From the NCBI RefSeq assembly GCF_007752935.1, contig NZ_CP036319.1:1612001-1676000 (forward strand): a stretch of 64,000 nucleotides of DNA. The letters are read 5' to 3'. Below are positions 27,926 to 37,752 of this stretch, in pieces. How positions within the stretch are numbered: position 1 is the stretch's first letter; the number at the start of each line of letters is the position of its first letter. The DNA comes from Crateriforma conspicua (lineage in GTDB: Bacteria; Planctomycetota; Planctomycetia; Pirellulales; Pirellulaceae). Below the pieces are notes generated by a model. It had not been told where the DNA came from. It made no database searches and was given only the letters and a program-made list of their open reading frames with translations. The position numbers and the translations under genes were made by a program.

Positions 27926-30900
27926 TCAATCAAACAGACGGCTGAAATTTTCCGGGCGAACGACGCCTTGGTCTCGAAGGTGCTTGACCAGTGCCGTGCC
28001 CTTTTGGTTGTGGTGGCAGAAGCGGATCCAGTCCTCGGCCACCAAGCGATAGGGCAGCAGGTTCAATTGATCCGCATGGTCGGCCGCAGTCGACAGGATA
28101 TCGATCGCATTGGGTTGTTGGCTGCACGCGGCAAGTTTGCCGCGGAACAGATCCGACACCATGCCGGCGTAGCCCGACGGCTGGCGGCCCATCTTTGCCA
28201 AGCGGCGTGACAGTTTTCGTTCGACCAACTTGGTTTGGCCGGCGGATGGGCCGTCGTCATCCCTCCGATCCTTCCAGGATTCGAACAGGCCTCGCAGGAC
28301 AAATTCATCCTGCAGGACCGACAGCAATTCAAAGCGTTTGGCCAGACGCCGGATCCAGCGATTTTGGGGTCCGGAATCACACTGGGCGACACGATCCCAC
28401 AATCCTAGATAGCTGTCGCGTGCTATCGCGCTGATCCTATCGAACGCGTCGATCCACTGTGGACCCAGTTCATGAATGGATCGACGGGTCAGTTTTTGGA
28501 TTTCCGAAACGCCGTTCATGTCGTCGTCGGCCAGCCAAGCCGCCAGTGAAAGCCCACCGGTGGACACCAGCCATCCGAACCGGTCATTTCGACGGTTGGC
28601 GTCGTCACGCATCTGATAGGCCAGCGCCCGCATGGCTTCCACATCGCCGGTCTTCAACAGCGACCAGATGATGCCCCACTTGGTATGAAATAGTTCGAAT
28701 CCACACCGCTGTCCCGATCGTTCGTAGTGGATCGCGGATTGCTGCATCGGGCCGATTGCGGACGCCCAGTCACACTGCAGCAAATGGTGATATCCCCAGG
28801 CGCTATGGAAGTCGCCCCACAATTTTTCGTCGTGACAGGCTTCGAAACGCGGGCGGATTTCTTCCAGCAGTTGACGGCTGCGGGCTCGCATTCGGCCCGG
28901 CTGATAGGAACCAAAAACGGCGGATCCCACGGCCATGTGCAACCGCTGGGCTTCGCTGCCCGATCGGTACGCCACCTCGGTCGCCGCCAGGCCCAGTTCC
29001 GTCGCCAAGCCGTTGTCCAGCATGGAAAGCGGGCGGGTGAGTTCGACGGAACAACGTAAGCGTAGGTCTTCGGTGTCCGGCTTGTTCCCCGTGGCATCCT
29101 GTGGCCGTTGATCCGGTGACCTTTCATCGGGGCCATCGGTGGACGGGGCCGCAGCGTCCTGGGGCGGCAGGTCACCGAATTGAAAACCGCTCAGGCTAAG
29201 GCGAGCGGCTCGGTACAAGGCCGCCAGCTTGGATTTCCAGGGCGACTTGGGGGCGGGCAATCCGGTGCAACGGCTCAGGTCGGCCAATCGTTGTCGAAAT
29301 CGTCCCAGCTGACCGCTGCGGACGAACTGGACCAGCGCGATCATTTCCAGGTCGGTCTTTTCCGGCGAATCGTCCTCCAGATCGGCCAACTGTTGGAAAT
29401 AGCGTCCCGAATCGGCGGGGCGATCGGCGGCGTCGAAGCAGCGTGCGACTTCGCGAAGTTGTTGCTGAAGTTCTGGCCCGCTCAGCTCGGGTAAGACCCT
29501 TTCCCGCCACCGCGCCGCTTCGGTCATCGCCACACGACGCTCGGCATCTTCGGCCGCCTTCAACGCATACGGGACCGCTTCGCCGGGTAATTCCGCGTCC
29601 AGCAGGTGACCGGCGATGCGTCCGGCCAGCGAATCGGCGTCACGGCGGGCGATCAGCAGTTCTGCCCACTGGCGATGCACCGCCAACTTTCGTTTGCCGG
29701 ACATCGTGGCCATGACGCCTTCGGCCACGCTGCAGTGGATCGCGCGGACAGAACCGCCGCCGGACCCTTGTTCATCGTCATCGTCGCTGCCGGCCGTCGG
29801 TTGCGTGTCATCCAAGACCAACCGCTGGTGCGACAATTCCGAAATCACCACGTCGACCGCTTCGCCCAGCCCGCTCAGTTGGCCCAGTTCGCGATAGGTG
29901 ACGCCCTGGCCTGCGACACAGATCCATTCCAAGACCTGCTGGGCCTCGGTCGATAATTGATCGATGCGGCGTCGCCACAATCGCATGCGTCCGATGCCCA
30001 AGTCGCTCGACAGGTTGCCGGGTGGGGACAGCACGCCGCCGGGTTTCAATTCATCGGCGACCATTTGAAGGTCCAGCGGGCAGCCGCCGCACACCGACAC
30101 CCAGTGTCGAATGACGTCGTCCGGCAGCCCCAACGCCCAGCGATCATTGACTTCGCATAGCCATTGATGGGCGGTCCGATCGTTCAGTGGTTCCAGCTGG
30201 ATCGTGGCATCGGCGGCACGGTGCTGCAGTCGATCCGGCGTCCGCGAAACCGTGATGATTCCGAACGAATCCAAACCCGACGCCTGCAGATCGTCCAGTA
30301 AATTCAGACTGTCACGATCGGCACGATGGACGTCGTCAATGATCAGGATCAAAGGGCCTAGGGAAGATAGTTCTCGTGTCAGTCGAACGCCGGCCTGAAT
30401 TGCGTTCAGACGCTGGGAATCGTGCGGCGGGGGCGCAAGCGTATCGTCCGGCTTGATCATGCTGGCCAGCACCGGAAACGCTTCGTGCAGCACCGACGTA
30501 CTGGCCAAGTCCATCCGAATCGGCTCGCGATCGGATTTCATGAAACGGCCCACGATCTCATCGACGATCGTGTCGAACGCTTGCAGCGGTTGGCCTTCGC
30601 GCGGCAAACACTTGGCCCGAAAAATTTGGATCCAGCCATACTTTGGGAAGGCTTCCAAGACGCGATCGAGCAGCGCGGACTTACCCATGCCGCTATCGCC
30701 ACAAATATGCAATCGCCCGGACCCGCCGCTAGCGATGCAGCGAATCCAAGCGCGAATCTGGTCGCATTCCAGCGGTCGGCTCGAAAATTCCTCGTGTCCC
30801 AACGCCAACAAGTTGACTTTGGGAGGCTGGCCCAGCCGTGAAATCATCAACGCGCTGGGTCGTTCGGCCGGATCCAATTCCAGCATTTCGGCACAAGCGT

Positions 30901-31774
30901 TACGCAACAACTGGGGAATGGAGGTCCCCATGCTTTGAATCGCGCCCCGGATCAATTGGCCGTCCTGGTCCCGCGAACTGTCGCTGCGGGGCAAGTCGTT
31001 TTCGTCGTCTCGTCCCGCCGATTCGATACTGCGTGCCACCTGGACGATCGACAGGCCCAAACTGAAAACATCACCGGCCGGCATGTAGTAGCGATCCCAG
31101 CAGGTTTCCGGTGCCATGTAGTTCGGGCTGCCGACGTAGTAATGCCGGAATCCGTTGGGGTCTTCTTGTGGGTCGAATGTACCGACCAAGCCGTAGTCAA
31201 CGATGCGGCCGCGTCCCTGGTTGTCGACCATCAGGTTTCGCGGCTTGATGTCCCGATGGACCAGTCCCACATGGTGCATCGCCGCGAGTGCGGATGCGTA
31301 ATCGCGGGTCAGTTCCAGCAGCCGCTGCCAACGCTGTTCGACCGGCAAATTCAACAGTTCGTCGACGTAGTGGTACAACGTCACACCATCGACTTCCTGC
31401 ATCGACAAACCGATGAAGTCGTCCAGGCGGTGCATGCGATGGACCCGCACCAGCCCCGGGTGCTGGATGTTCTGCATCCGCCGGAACCCGCACTTGTTAC
31501 GGACCAGGTCTTCGGGGCTGCCGGGCAACAACAGTTTCAGGGCCAACGTCCGTTCGCCACCGCCGATTTCCGAAACCCGATAAACGCAACCGCTGCTGCC
31601 GCGTCCCAAGCATTCACGCAGAATGAAACTGCCAAGCCGGTCGCCTTCCTTCCACGGCGGCGGTTGATGACGGTCCAATGGCGATGAACGACGAGTGTCC
31701 TTGCGCAATTGGCCCCGGGTCACCGTTTCGGATGACTGTGGCGGCAAAAAGTCGGACTGGCTCGGTCCCGCCAT
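27926..31774 (-). CDS. Large Ser/Thr kinase fused to an ATPase and helical-repeat region
   Basis: This 1282-residue cytosolic protein combines modules seen in planctomycete signal proteins. Residues 45-310 are a Hanks kinase: LGRGSSGCVY, Lys80, HRDIKPRN at 173-180, DYG replacing DFG at 193-195, and APE at 221-223. Residues 330-650 are a STAND/AAA-type ATPase with GDSGMGKS at 359-366 and Walker B LILIIDD at 475-481. The remainder is alpha-helical with TPR-like pairs of helices. No membrane segment is present. Such proteins probably use ATP-driven switching to gate the kinase; no input is known. Confidence 0.85.
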   Translation of the reverse strand: MAGPSQSDFLPPQSSETVTRGQLRKDTRRSSPLDRHQPPPWKEGDRLGSFILRECLGRGSSGCVYRVSEIGGGERTLALKLLLPGSPEDLVRNKCGFRRMQNIQHPGLVRVHRMHRLDDFIGLSMQEVDGVTLYHYVDELLNLPVEQRWQRLLELTRDYASALAAMHHVGLVHRDIKPRNLMVDNQGRGRIVDYGLVGTFDPQEDPNGFRHYYVGSPNYMAPETCWDRYYMPAGDVFSLGLSIVQVARSIESAGRDDENDLPRSDSSRDQDGQLIRGAIQSMGTSIPQLLRNACAEMLELDPAERPSALMISRLGQPPKVNLLALGHEEFSSRPLECDQIRAWIRCIASGGSGRLHICGDSGMGKSALLDRVLEAFPKYGWIQIFRAKCLPREGQPLQAFDTIVDEIVGRFMKSDREPIRMDLASTSVLHEAFPVLASMIKPDDTLAPPPHDSQRLNAIQAGVRLTRELSSLGPLILIIDDVHRADRDSLNLLDDLQASGLDSFGIITVSRTPDRLQHRAADATIQLEPLNDRTAHQWLCEVNDRWALGLPDDVIRHWVSVCGGCPLDLQMVADELKPGGVLSPPGNLSSDLGIGRMRLWRRRIDQLSTEAQQVLEWICVAGQGVTYRELGQLSGLGEAVDVVISELSHQRLVLDDTQPTAGSDDDDEQGSGGGSVRAIHCSVAEGVMATMSGKRKLAVHRQWAELLIARRDADSLAGRIAGHLLDAELPGEAVPYALKAAEDAERRVAMTEAARWRERVLPELSGPELQQQLREVARCFDAADRPADSGRYFQQLADLEDDSPEKTDLEMIALVQFVRSGQLGRFRQRLADLSRCTGLPAPKSPWKSKLAALYRAARLSLSGFQFGDLPPQDAAAPSTDGPDERSPDQRPQDATGNKPDTEDLRLRCSVELTRPLSMLDNGLATELGLAATEVAYRSGSEAQRLHMAVGSAVFGSYQPGRMRARSRQLLEEIRPRFEACHDEKLWGDFHSAWGYHHLLQCDWASAIGPMQQSAIHYERSGQRCGFELFHTKWGIIWSLLKTGDVEAMRALAYQMRDDANRRNDRFGWLVSTGGLSLAAWLADDDMNGVSEIQKLTRRSIHELGPQWIDAFDRISAIARDSYLGLWDRVAQCDSGPQNRWIRRLAKRFELLSVLQDEFVLRGLFESWKDRRDDDGPSAGQTKLVERKLSRRLAKMGRQPSGYAGMVSDLFRGKLAACSQQPNAIDILSTAADHADQLNLLPYRLVAEDWIRFCHHNQKGTALVKHLRDQGVVRPENFSRLFD

Positions 31775-31969
31775 GGGGGCACATTCCAGTGGGCGATCGT
31801 GACGAAACGGTTCGGGCTGTTGCGCTGCGGTCCCCCATGCCCGAGGAGAGCCACCACGATTCTAGGATGGTCACCGGGCGTCGGCGGACCATCCGATGTC
31901 GCCGACGTGGGGGGGGTGGGAACAGTCTAAAACCGTCCAGAGCCTTAGGAAACGGCCAAAATGGCGATT

Positions 31970-33076
31970 TCAAGAACTCTCGATGCACACAACCGCACCC
32001 TGTTCCGCCGCACTTCGCCGACAGGCATCCAGGACTCGTTGCGTCTTTAAACTGATCTCAGGCCAGTGTGATTCTAGTTGACCTGACAGGGCGATATCGC
32101 CCAGATGTCGAACCATCCGAACTTCTTGTGCGTCCGGTTCGCCGCCGGCGAACTCGTCAACACGTCGTCCGTCGCTGACGCGACGGAAATTCCAACGGCA
32201 ATTGTCCACCTGCAGGTCGTGCCGGTTTTCGGTCCAATGCAGCGAGCCGTCGTAAAAGGGCAACACAAAATCGTCCACCGCCACATAGCCGCGATCGCCG
32301 CTGACCAGGGCCGTTTGTTGGTTCGCCGTCAAGAATGAACAGTAAAACGCGGCGCTGGTTTGATCGTCGAAACGCATCTCGGCGGAAAATTCGCCCGGTA
32401 CCTTGGCGTTGCCCTGGCCGATCGGCGTCAACGTACGGGCCGAAACCGATTCGGGCATCCGGCCACCGGTGACGAACAGCGTGAACCGGATGCAGTACCA
32501 GCCCAGATCACCCAAGCAGCCGTGCGGTTCCAGTTCGGCGTCGGCGCGAATGTTGGCGCCCACAAAATCGTCACCGCCGTTGAAGGAAAAATGGGTTTGA
32601 ATACGGCGCACGTTGCCGACCGGGCCACCGGGGCGCAGTGAATCTTCAATCCCGGCCAACCGCGTGCTGTGATCAAACATCACGCCGTCCATGAATTGCA
32701 CGCCCGCGTCTTGGCAAGCTTGGATCATTTCGGCGACGTCATCGCCATGGACCGCGACCGGTTTTTCGCACAAGACGTGCTTGCCCGCCGCGGCGGCTTT
32801 CAAGACCCACGGCTTGCGGATACCGGTGGGCAGCGGGACATAGACCGCGTCAATGTCGTCGCGTTGCAGCAGCGCGTCGTAACCTTCGACCGCTTCGGCC
32901 GTGACACTTTGCGGCACTTCGGCTTCGCACTGGGCAATGAAATCGGCCGCCCTTTGGACGCTCCGGCTGGCAACCGCAGTGATGACGCCGTTGCCGCTAA
33001 GTCGGATGGCTTTCCAGTTCTTTCTTGCGATGGCGGCGGCGCCCAGAAAACCCCAGCGACACGGTTGGGAACTCAT
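31970..33076 (-). CDS. Gfo/Idh/MocA-family oxidoreductase
   Basis: This is an NAD(P)-dependent sugar or inositol dehydrogenase-type enzyme. The N-terminal Rossmann motif is WGFLGAAAIARKN, and the hallmark AGKHVLCEKPVAV, with the catalytic-type Lys, is near residue 100. The C-terminal alpha/beta domain has FSFNGGDDF and LGDLGWYCIRF. Length (368 aa from ATG 33076) is typical; GTG 33091 is an alternative start five codons earlier. The frame ends CIESS at 31970. It stands alone between the kinase-ATPase gene and glgC, so no pathway is indicated. Confidence 0.87.
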   Translation of the reverse strand: MSSQPCRWGFLGAAAIARKNWKAIRLSGNGVITAVASRSVQRAADFIAQCEAEVPQSVTAEAVEGYDALLQRDDIDAVYVPLPTGIRKPWVLKAAAAGKHVLCEKPVAVHGDDVAEMIQACQDAGVQFMDGVMFDHSTRLAGIEDSLRPGGPVGNVRRIQTHFSFNGGDDFVGANIRADAELEPHGCLGDLGWYCIRFTLFVTGGRMPESVSARTLTPIGQGNAKVPGEFSAEMRFDDQTSAAFYCSFLTANQQTALVSGDRGYVAVDDFVLPFYDGSLHWTENRHDLQVDNCRWNFRRVSDGRRVDEFAGGEPDAQEVRMVRHLGDIALSGQLESHWPEISLKTQRVLDACRRSAAEQGAVVCIESS

Positions 33077-33185
33077 GGATGACAATTTCACGAATTGGAA
33101 GGAAACAGGTTCGGTGGTGAAAGATCATCGCGTGCCCTCCGGGAAGAAGGCACGCGAACGGCGAGGTCATGCGGCGTTGGATTTT

Positions 33186-34484
33186 TTAGAACCGAAACCC
33201 TGATTCGATCTGGGCATCTTTGATGACGATGGAGATGCCGTCACGGACTTGGAAGGCGTCATCCTCGCCGTGATAGTCGACCTTGCTGGCGTTTTCGATC
33301 ACGACGTTTTCCCCGATCCGACAGTTCTTGTCCAAGATCGCGCCACTGATTTGACTGTTGGCGCCGATACCGACGGGCAGTTTGCCGTCGCGCGGCCCCT
33401 GTCGGCGTTCGATGAAATCCGCCCCCATCACCACGCTGTCGCGGATGGTCACGTTATCGCCGACGACGGTCCGCAAGCCGATCACGCTGTTTTCGATCGT
33501 CACGTTGTCGCCGATGTGGCATCCGTCGGCGATCAAGCTGTTGTTGATTTTTGCATCGCCCATGATCGTCGGCGGCAAGAATCGTGGCCGACTGTAGATC
33601 GGTGCGTTTCGGTCCCGCAAGTCGAAGGGCGGGTTCTTTCCGGCCAGGCTCAGGTTAGCTTCGTAAAACGCGCGGATCGTTCCGATGTCTTCCCAGTATC
33701 CATCGAACAGGTGCACGTTAACTTTGTGCGAATCCAATGCGGCGGGGAAAACTTCTTTACCGAAATCCTCGTGGGTGCTGCTTTCCAGCAGGTCGACCAT
33801 CACCGATTTGTTGAAGATGTACAGGCCCATGCTGGCCAGACATTCGCGACCTTGGGCGGGGATCCCGCGTGCTTCGATCCAAGCCGGATCCATTTTGACT
33901 TTGGCCAGTTCTTCGTCGGTTTGGGGTTTTTCGACAAAGCCACGGACTCGTCCGCTGTCATCAACCTGCATGATGCCCAGGGCCGACGCATCCTTGCGGT
34001 CCACCGGAATGGCGGCGATCGTCGCATCGGCGCCGCTGTCGATGTGCGTCTTCATCATGTCGCGAAAGTCCATGCGATACAGTTGGTCGCCGGACAGAAT
34101 CAAAATGTGTTCGATCCAGCTTTCTCGCAGGTGCACCAAGTTCTTGCGCACCGCATCGGCGGTGCCCTGGTACCAATCGGTGCCTTCGCTGACGGTTTGT
34201 TGAGCGGCCAAGAGTTCGACAAAACCACCGCTGAAAATGTCGAACGTGTAGGTTTGCCGCAGGTGCCGGTGCAAACTTTCCGACAAGAACTGGGTCAACA
34301 CATAGGCGCGATTCAGACCGCTGTTGATACAGTTGCTGATTGGGATATCGATCAGGCGATACTTTGCGGCCAACGGCACGGCCGGTTTGGCACGAATTTT
34401 GGTTAGCGGGAACAAACGCGTCCCACGGCCTCCACCCAAAATCAATGCGATCGTATTGCTCAGGTCGATATGTTCGCTGGACAT
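33186..34484 (-). CDS. glgC: Glucose-1-phosphate adenylyltransferase
   Basis: This 432-residue enzyme makes ADP-glucose for glycogen synthesis. The nucleotide-binding start IALILGGGRGTRLFPLT is followed by AKPAVPLAAKYRLIDIPISN, substrate site GTADAVRKN, and a C-terminal left-handed beta helix with hexapeptide-type strands (VTIENSVIGLRTVVGDN). GAGAAC lies before ATG 34484. It is monocistronic; no other glycogen genes are nearby. Allosteric control by fructose bisphosphate is known for the family but cannot be judged here. Confidence 0.95.
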   Translation of the reverse strand: MSSEHIDLSNTIALILGGGRGTRLFPLTKIRAKPAVPLAAKYRLIDIPISNCINSGLNRAYVLTQFLSESLHRHLRQTYTFDIFSGGFVELLAAQQTVSEGTDWYQGTADAVRKNLVHLRESWIEHILILSGDQLYRMDFRDMMKTHIDSGADATIAAIPVDRKDASALGIMQVDDSGRVRGFVEKPQTDEELAKVKMDPAWIEARGIPAQGRECLASMGLYIFNKSVMVDLLESSTHEDFGKEVFPAALDSHKVNVHLFDGYWEDIGTIRAFYEANLSLAGKNPPFDLRDRNAPIYSRPRFLPPTIMGDAKINNSLIADGCHIGDNVTIENSVIGLRTVVGDNVTIRDSVVMGADFIERRQGPRDGKLPVGIGANSQISGAILDKNCRIGENVVIENASKVDYHGEDDAFQVRDGISIVIKDAQIESGFRF

Positions 34485-34993
34485 GCTGTTCTCGTGGTTC
34501 TAACGCTGGATGGATGCCGGCCCCGACGTCGGGACTCGCGGGCGTTTGGCGATCGATATGGGATGCGACCGTTTTAACATCGGCGGCTGGGGCGGTGGGA
34601 TTTGCTGACACGTTTGTCGTGTCAGTTTGACCACGAACGTCGGGCAGCCGGCGAAGGGGCGCGAAAGATTGGTTTGTACTGCATCGGCCCGTGACCAGAA
34701 AGGTTTGCGACAACGCGTCATCGCGCCGCCGCGTCGATCCGCCCGGTAAGGGATCGTCTATCTGGAATTTTCGTCAATCTTCCCCGTCTGTTTTGCCGTG
34801 ATTCGATGTCCCGGGCGACCCTCCGAGGTGATTCCCCGTCCGATAGGTTCGGGTAACACGATCGTCAAAGAAGTCCCGACAATCCCTGACAAGCGATCAC
34901 GTCGCGACTTAAACTGGGGGCGACGCCGCGATCCCCATCGCCGACGTTTTTGTTCGCCAGTTTGCCCCGCATCACTTTTCTGATGGTCCGGAC
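34485..34993. other. long divergent intergenic region, nothing recognised
   Basis: About 500 bases between glgC and the divergent secreted-protein gene. Frames present are short and overlapping. Promoters for both genes are expected but no convincing elements were seen. Confidence 0.4.
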
Positions 34994-36304
34994 ATGAAGA
35001 CCACAAAAATCGGCTTCCGCGCCGTTTGCAAAACCCGCCAACCGATCGGTCACTTGGCCCGTCGATCCTTGATGTCGGTCACTTTGGCCGTCGTGATGGC
35101 CAGCCCATTGTCGGCGGAAACCTGGACCAATCTGGAAGGCACCAGTTCCATCGAAGCCCGGATGATCGGACGTTGGGGCGACAACGTGGTGCTGGAAACC
35201 AGTGGCGGTCGACGCGTCACCGTCAAAATGGAAGACCTGCGGTCGGACAGCCGTATCCAAGCGGACGACTTGGCGGCCGAACTGGATCAGAACCGCGATG
35301 CTTCGGTCCAGCAGCTGCAACAGCAGGCGGAAATCGCCGCGGCCCCGGCTCCCGACCCGCTGCCCGAGCCCGAACCGGCGCCGGCGTATCAACCTCCGCT
35401 ACGCAATGTTTCTGCCGAAGAAGCGTTCAACCACATGGTCGCGCAACTGCAGGCCGGTCACGTCCGCGTCCTGTTCGAATCGTTGCCGCCGCTGTATCGC
35501 AAAGATCTGGAAAAGATCATTGCCCAGGCCGCTAGAAAACTGGACCCGTCGGCTTTCGATGCGGTCACGTCCACGATTCATCAAGTGGGTGACACGGTCG
35601 TGACCCGCCAGAACTGGTTGTTTTCGCACCCACGCTTTGAAAGTGTTTCGGCGGAAACCACGGCACAGCTTCGTGAAATGACCTTGGCTGCCGCCAATAT
35701 GATGCGGTCCGGTTTCGACCCGCAAACGCTGAAGCTGGAAGACTTGAAAACCCAACCTTTCGGAAAGTGGTTGGCGGATTACGACACAGCCATGGCCGCC
35801 TATTTGCATCCGCTGATGGATGATTCGGCGTCCAGCGGTGTACCAGAAATGACGTTTGATGAAGGCAAGGATGGCAAGGTCACGGTCACCCAAGTCATCA
35901 GCGAAAAGCAAAAGGTTCAGTTCGACTTGGAAAAGGTCGACGGTTTCTGGTTGCCGTCCAGTTTGGCCAAAGACTGGGACAAACAAGTCGAACAATGGCA
36001 GGCAAAGCTGGACGAAACCGACGACGGCAGCGTCGGTGGCGGCGGCGTGGCGGCAATGGTCAGCGGAGTCGCCGGGCCGTTCCTGCAACCGCTGCGCGAT
36101 GCCGGCACGGCCAAGGAGTTCCATGTGGCCATGGAATCTCTGATCGCCGGGGCGGAAACGCTGGGCAAAATGATCCCCAAAGATTTGGGCATCGATCTGG
36201 GCGGTCGCCAAAACAACGGCTACGGCTATGGCGAAGAAGATTACGGGTACGGCGAGGAAGAAGAGATGTATGGCGACGAGTATGGGGATGAATACGGTCG
36301 GTGA
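34994..36304 (+). CDS. Secreted SLA1-homology (SHD1-like) domain protein
   Basis: This 436-residue exported protein starts with a signal peptide (hydrophobic core SVTLAVVMASPLS, cleavage near SAE). Then comes a small domain, TWTNLEGTSSIEARMIGRW ending with VTVKMEDLRSDSRIQADD, that fits the SHD1-type repeats common in planctomycete exported proteins. A mainly helical middle follows, and the C-terminus is a Gly/Tyr/Glu-rich tail of repeated YGY and EE units. Function is unknown. Its stop overlaps the GTG start of the protoporphyrinogen oxidase gene, so the two are translated from one message. Confidence 0.75.
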   Translation: MKTTKIGFRAVCKTRQPIGHLARRSLMSVTLAVVMASPLSAETWTNLEGTSSIEARMIGRWGDNVVLETSGGRRVTVKMEDLRSDSRIQADDLAAELDQNRDASVQQLQQQAEIAAAPAPDPLPEPEPAPAYQPPLRNVSAEEAFNHMVAQLQAGHVRVLFESLPPLYRKDLEKIIAQAARKLDPSAFDAVTSTIHQVGDTVVTRQNWLFSHPRFESVSAETTAQLREMTLAAANMMRSGFDPQTLKLEDLKTQPFGKWLADYDTAMAAYLHPLMDDSASSGVPEMTFDEGKDGKVTVTQVISEKQKVQFDLEKVDGFWLPSSLAKDWDKQVEQWQAKLDETDDGSVGGGGVAAMVSGVAGPFLQPLRDAGTAKEFHVAMESLIAGAETLGKMIPKDLGIDLGGRQNNGYGYGEEDYGYGEEEEMYGDEYGDEYGR

Positions 36305-37752
36305 TTCGTCAAACCCGAATTGCGGTCATCGGCGGCGGCTTGGCCGGCTTGGCAACCTCGGCGTGGTTGCGGCTGGATGCACCGGAGATCGAAGTCTGTC
36401 TTTTTGAAAGTGCCGATCGTCTGGGCGGTGTCATTGGCACGTCCACGTTGGAACATCCCGATCTGGGGACGATCCACTTGGATCGCGGTGCCGATATGTT
36501 GGCGACCGAGCCCTCGTCGGCGCTGGATCTGATCGACCGTTTGGACGCGTCCGATCGCCTGATCCATCCGAAATCGGCCGGTCGCGGCGCGATGATTGTC
36601 CACCAAGGACGTCTGCGCAGCATTCCCGAGGGCTTTGTGCTGATGCGGCCCACACGCTTGCGTTCCATGGTCACCACGCCATTGCTTTCGCCACAGGGCA
36701 AGCTGCGTCTATTGGCCGAGCCCTGCATTGGTGAACCAGATTCGGAGGATGATGAAAGCGTGGCGTCATTCGTCCGCCGACGATTCGGGGACGAATTGTT
36801 ACAGCGGATCGTTCAGCCGTTGGTCGCCGGTATCTACACCGCCGACGTGGAACGGTTGAGCATGCGTGCGACGATGGCCCCGATCCACGCGATGGTCCGT
36901 CGACACGGATCGTTGACCGCCGCGACACTGCGTCGTCGGTTCGGGGGACGTGATGGCGTTGAGGCCACCAGCAGTGGTGCACGCTATGAAAAATTCCGCG
37001 CATTTCGCTTCGGCATGCAAGGCTTGATCGACTTGTTGGCCGAATCATTGCCACCCACGTCGGTCCGTACCAACGCCGCGGTCAATCGCATTGGCCGCAA
37101 TGAACGGGGCGGTTTTGATTTGGCATTGGCTGATGCTTCGGTGCAAAGCTTTGACCAAGTCGTCGTCGCGACGCCGGCATCACGCACGGCGAATCTGATC
37201 GCCGATTTGGCGCCCGCCGCGTCGGATCAACTAGCGTCGATCATTTCGGCGTCCGCGGGAATCGTCGTCATGGTGGTGCGCCGTGAAGACATGCCGGGGT
37301 TGCCACCCACCTTTGGTCTGGTCGTCCCGGCGATCGAGAATCGACGCATCCTGGCCGTCAGTTTTGCCAGCGAAAAGTTTGCCGGTCGGTGTCCGCCCGA
37401 TCATGTGATCGTTCGCGTTTTTGTCGGCGGCATGCTGCAAAGTGATTTGCTGCAGCGTGATGACGCCGACTTGGTTCAACTGGCCACTGACGAACTCAGA
37501 GATCTGGTTGGATTGTCGGGGGCTCCGGTGCATCAAACAGTTGTTCGCTGGAACAAAGCGATGCCGCAATACGAAATCGGGCATCTGGACCGAGTCGCCA
37601 CGATCGATGCCGATATTGCCAGGATCCCCGGACTGCACTTATGCAGTAACGCACTGCGTGGCGTCGGCATTGCACCGCTGATCGGACAGGCTGGGCAAGT
37701 CGCTAAGGCGGTGATTGATCAGGCCGCATCGACCGCAACTGCGTGCTGCTGA
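36301..37752 (+). CDS. hemG: Protoporphyrinogen oxidase (HemY type)
   Basis: This FAD enzyme would oxidise protoporphyrinogen IX to protoporphyrin IX in haem synthesis. The FAD-binding start is IAVIGGGLAGLATSAW, with a typical PPO DRGADMLATEPSSALDLID region, FGMQGLIDLLAE, and the C-terminal FAD loop LCSNALRGVGIAPLIGQ. Length (483 aa) fits the HemY/PgoX group. GTG 36301 overlaps the preceding stop in the sequence GTGA, indicating translational coupling to a secreted SHD1-like protein, an odd partner. The 3' end overlaps the convergent nucleotidyltransferase gene by 50 bases. Confidence 0.85.
   Translation: MIRQTRIAVIGGGLAGLATSAWLRLDAPEIEVCLFESADRLGGVIGTSTLEHPDLGTIHLDRGADMLATEPSSALDLIDRLDASDRLIHPKSAGRGAMIVHQGRLRSIPEGFVLMRPTRLRSMVTTPLLSPQGKLRLLAEPCIGEPDSEDDESVASFVRRRFGDELLQRIVQPLVAGIYTADVERLSMRATMAPIHAMVRRHGSLTAATLRRRFGGRDGVEATSSGARYEKFRAFRFGMQGLIDLLAESLPPTSVRTNAAVNRIGRNERGGFDLALADASVQSFDQVVVATPASRTANLIADLAPAASDQLASIISASAGIVVMVVRREDMPGLPPTFGLVVPAIENRRILAVSFASEKFAGRCPPDHVIVRVFVGGMLQSDLLQRDDADLVQLATDELRDLVGLSGAPVHQTVVRWNKAMPQYEIGHLDRVATIDADIARIPGLHLCSNALRGVGIAPLIGQAGQVAKAVIDQAASTATACC

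Noticed and set aside
33130-33157. CGCGTGCC/GGCACGCG hairpin after glgC
   Set aside because: The stem is good but the following sequence has only a short, broken T run, so it was not listed as a terminator.
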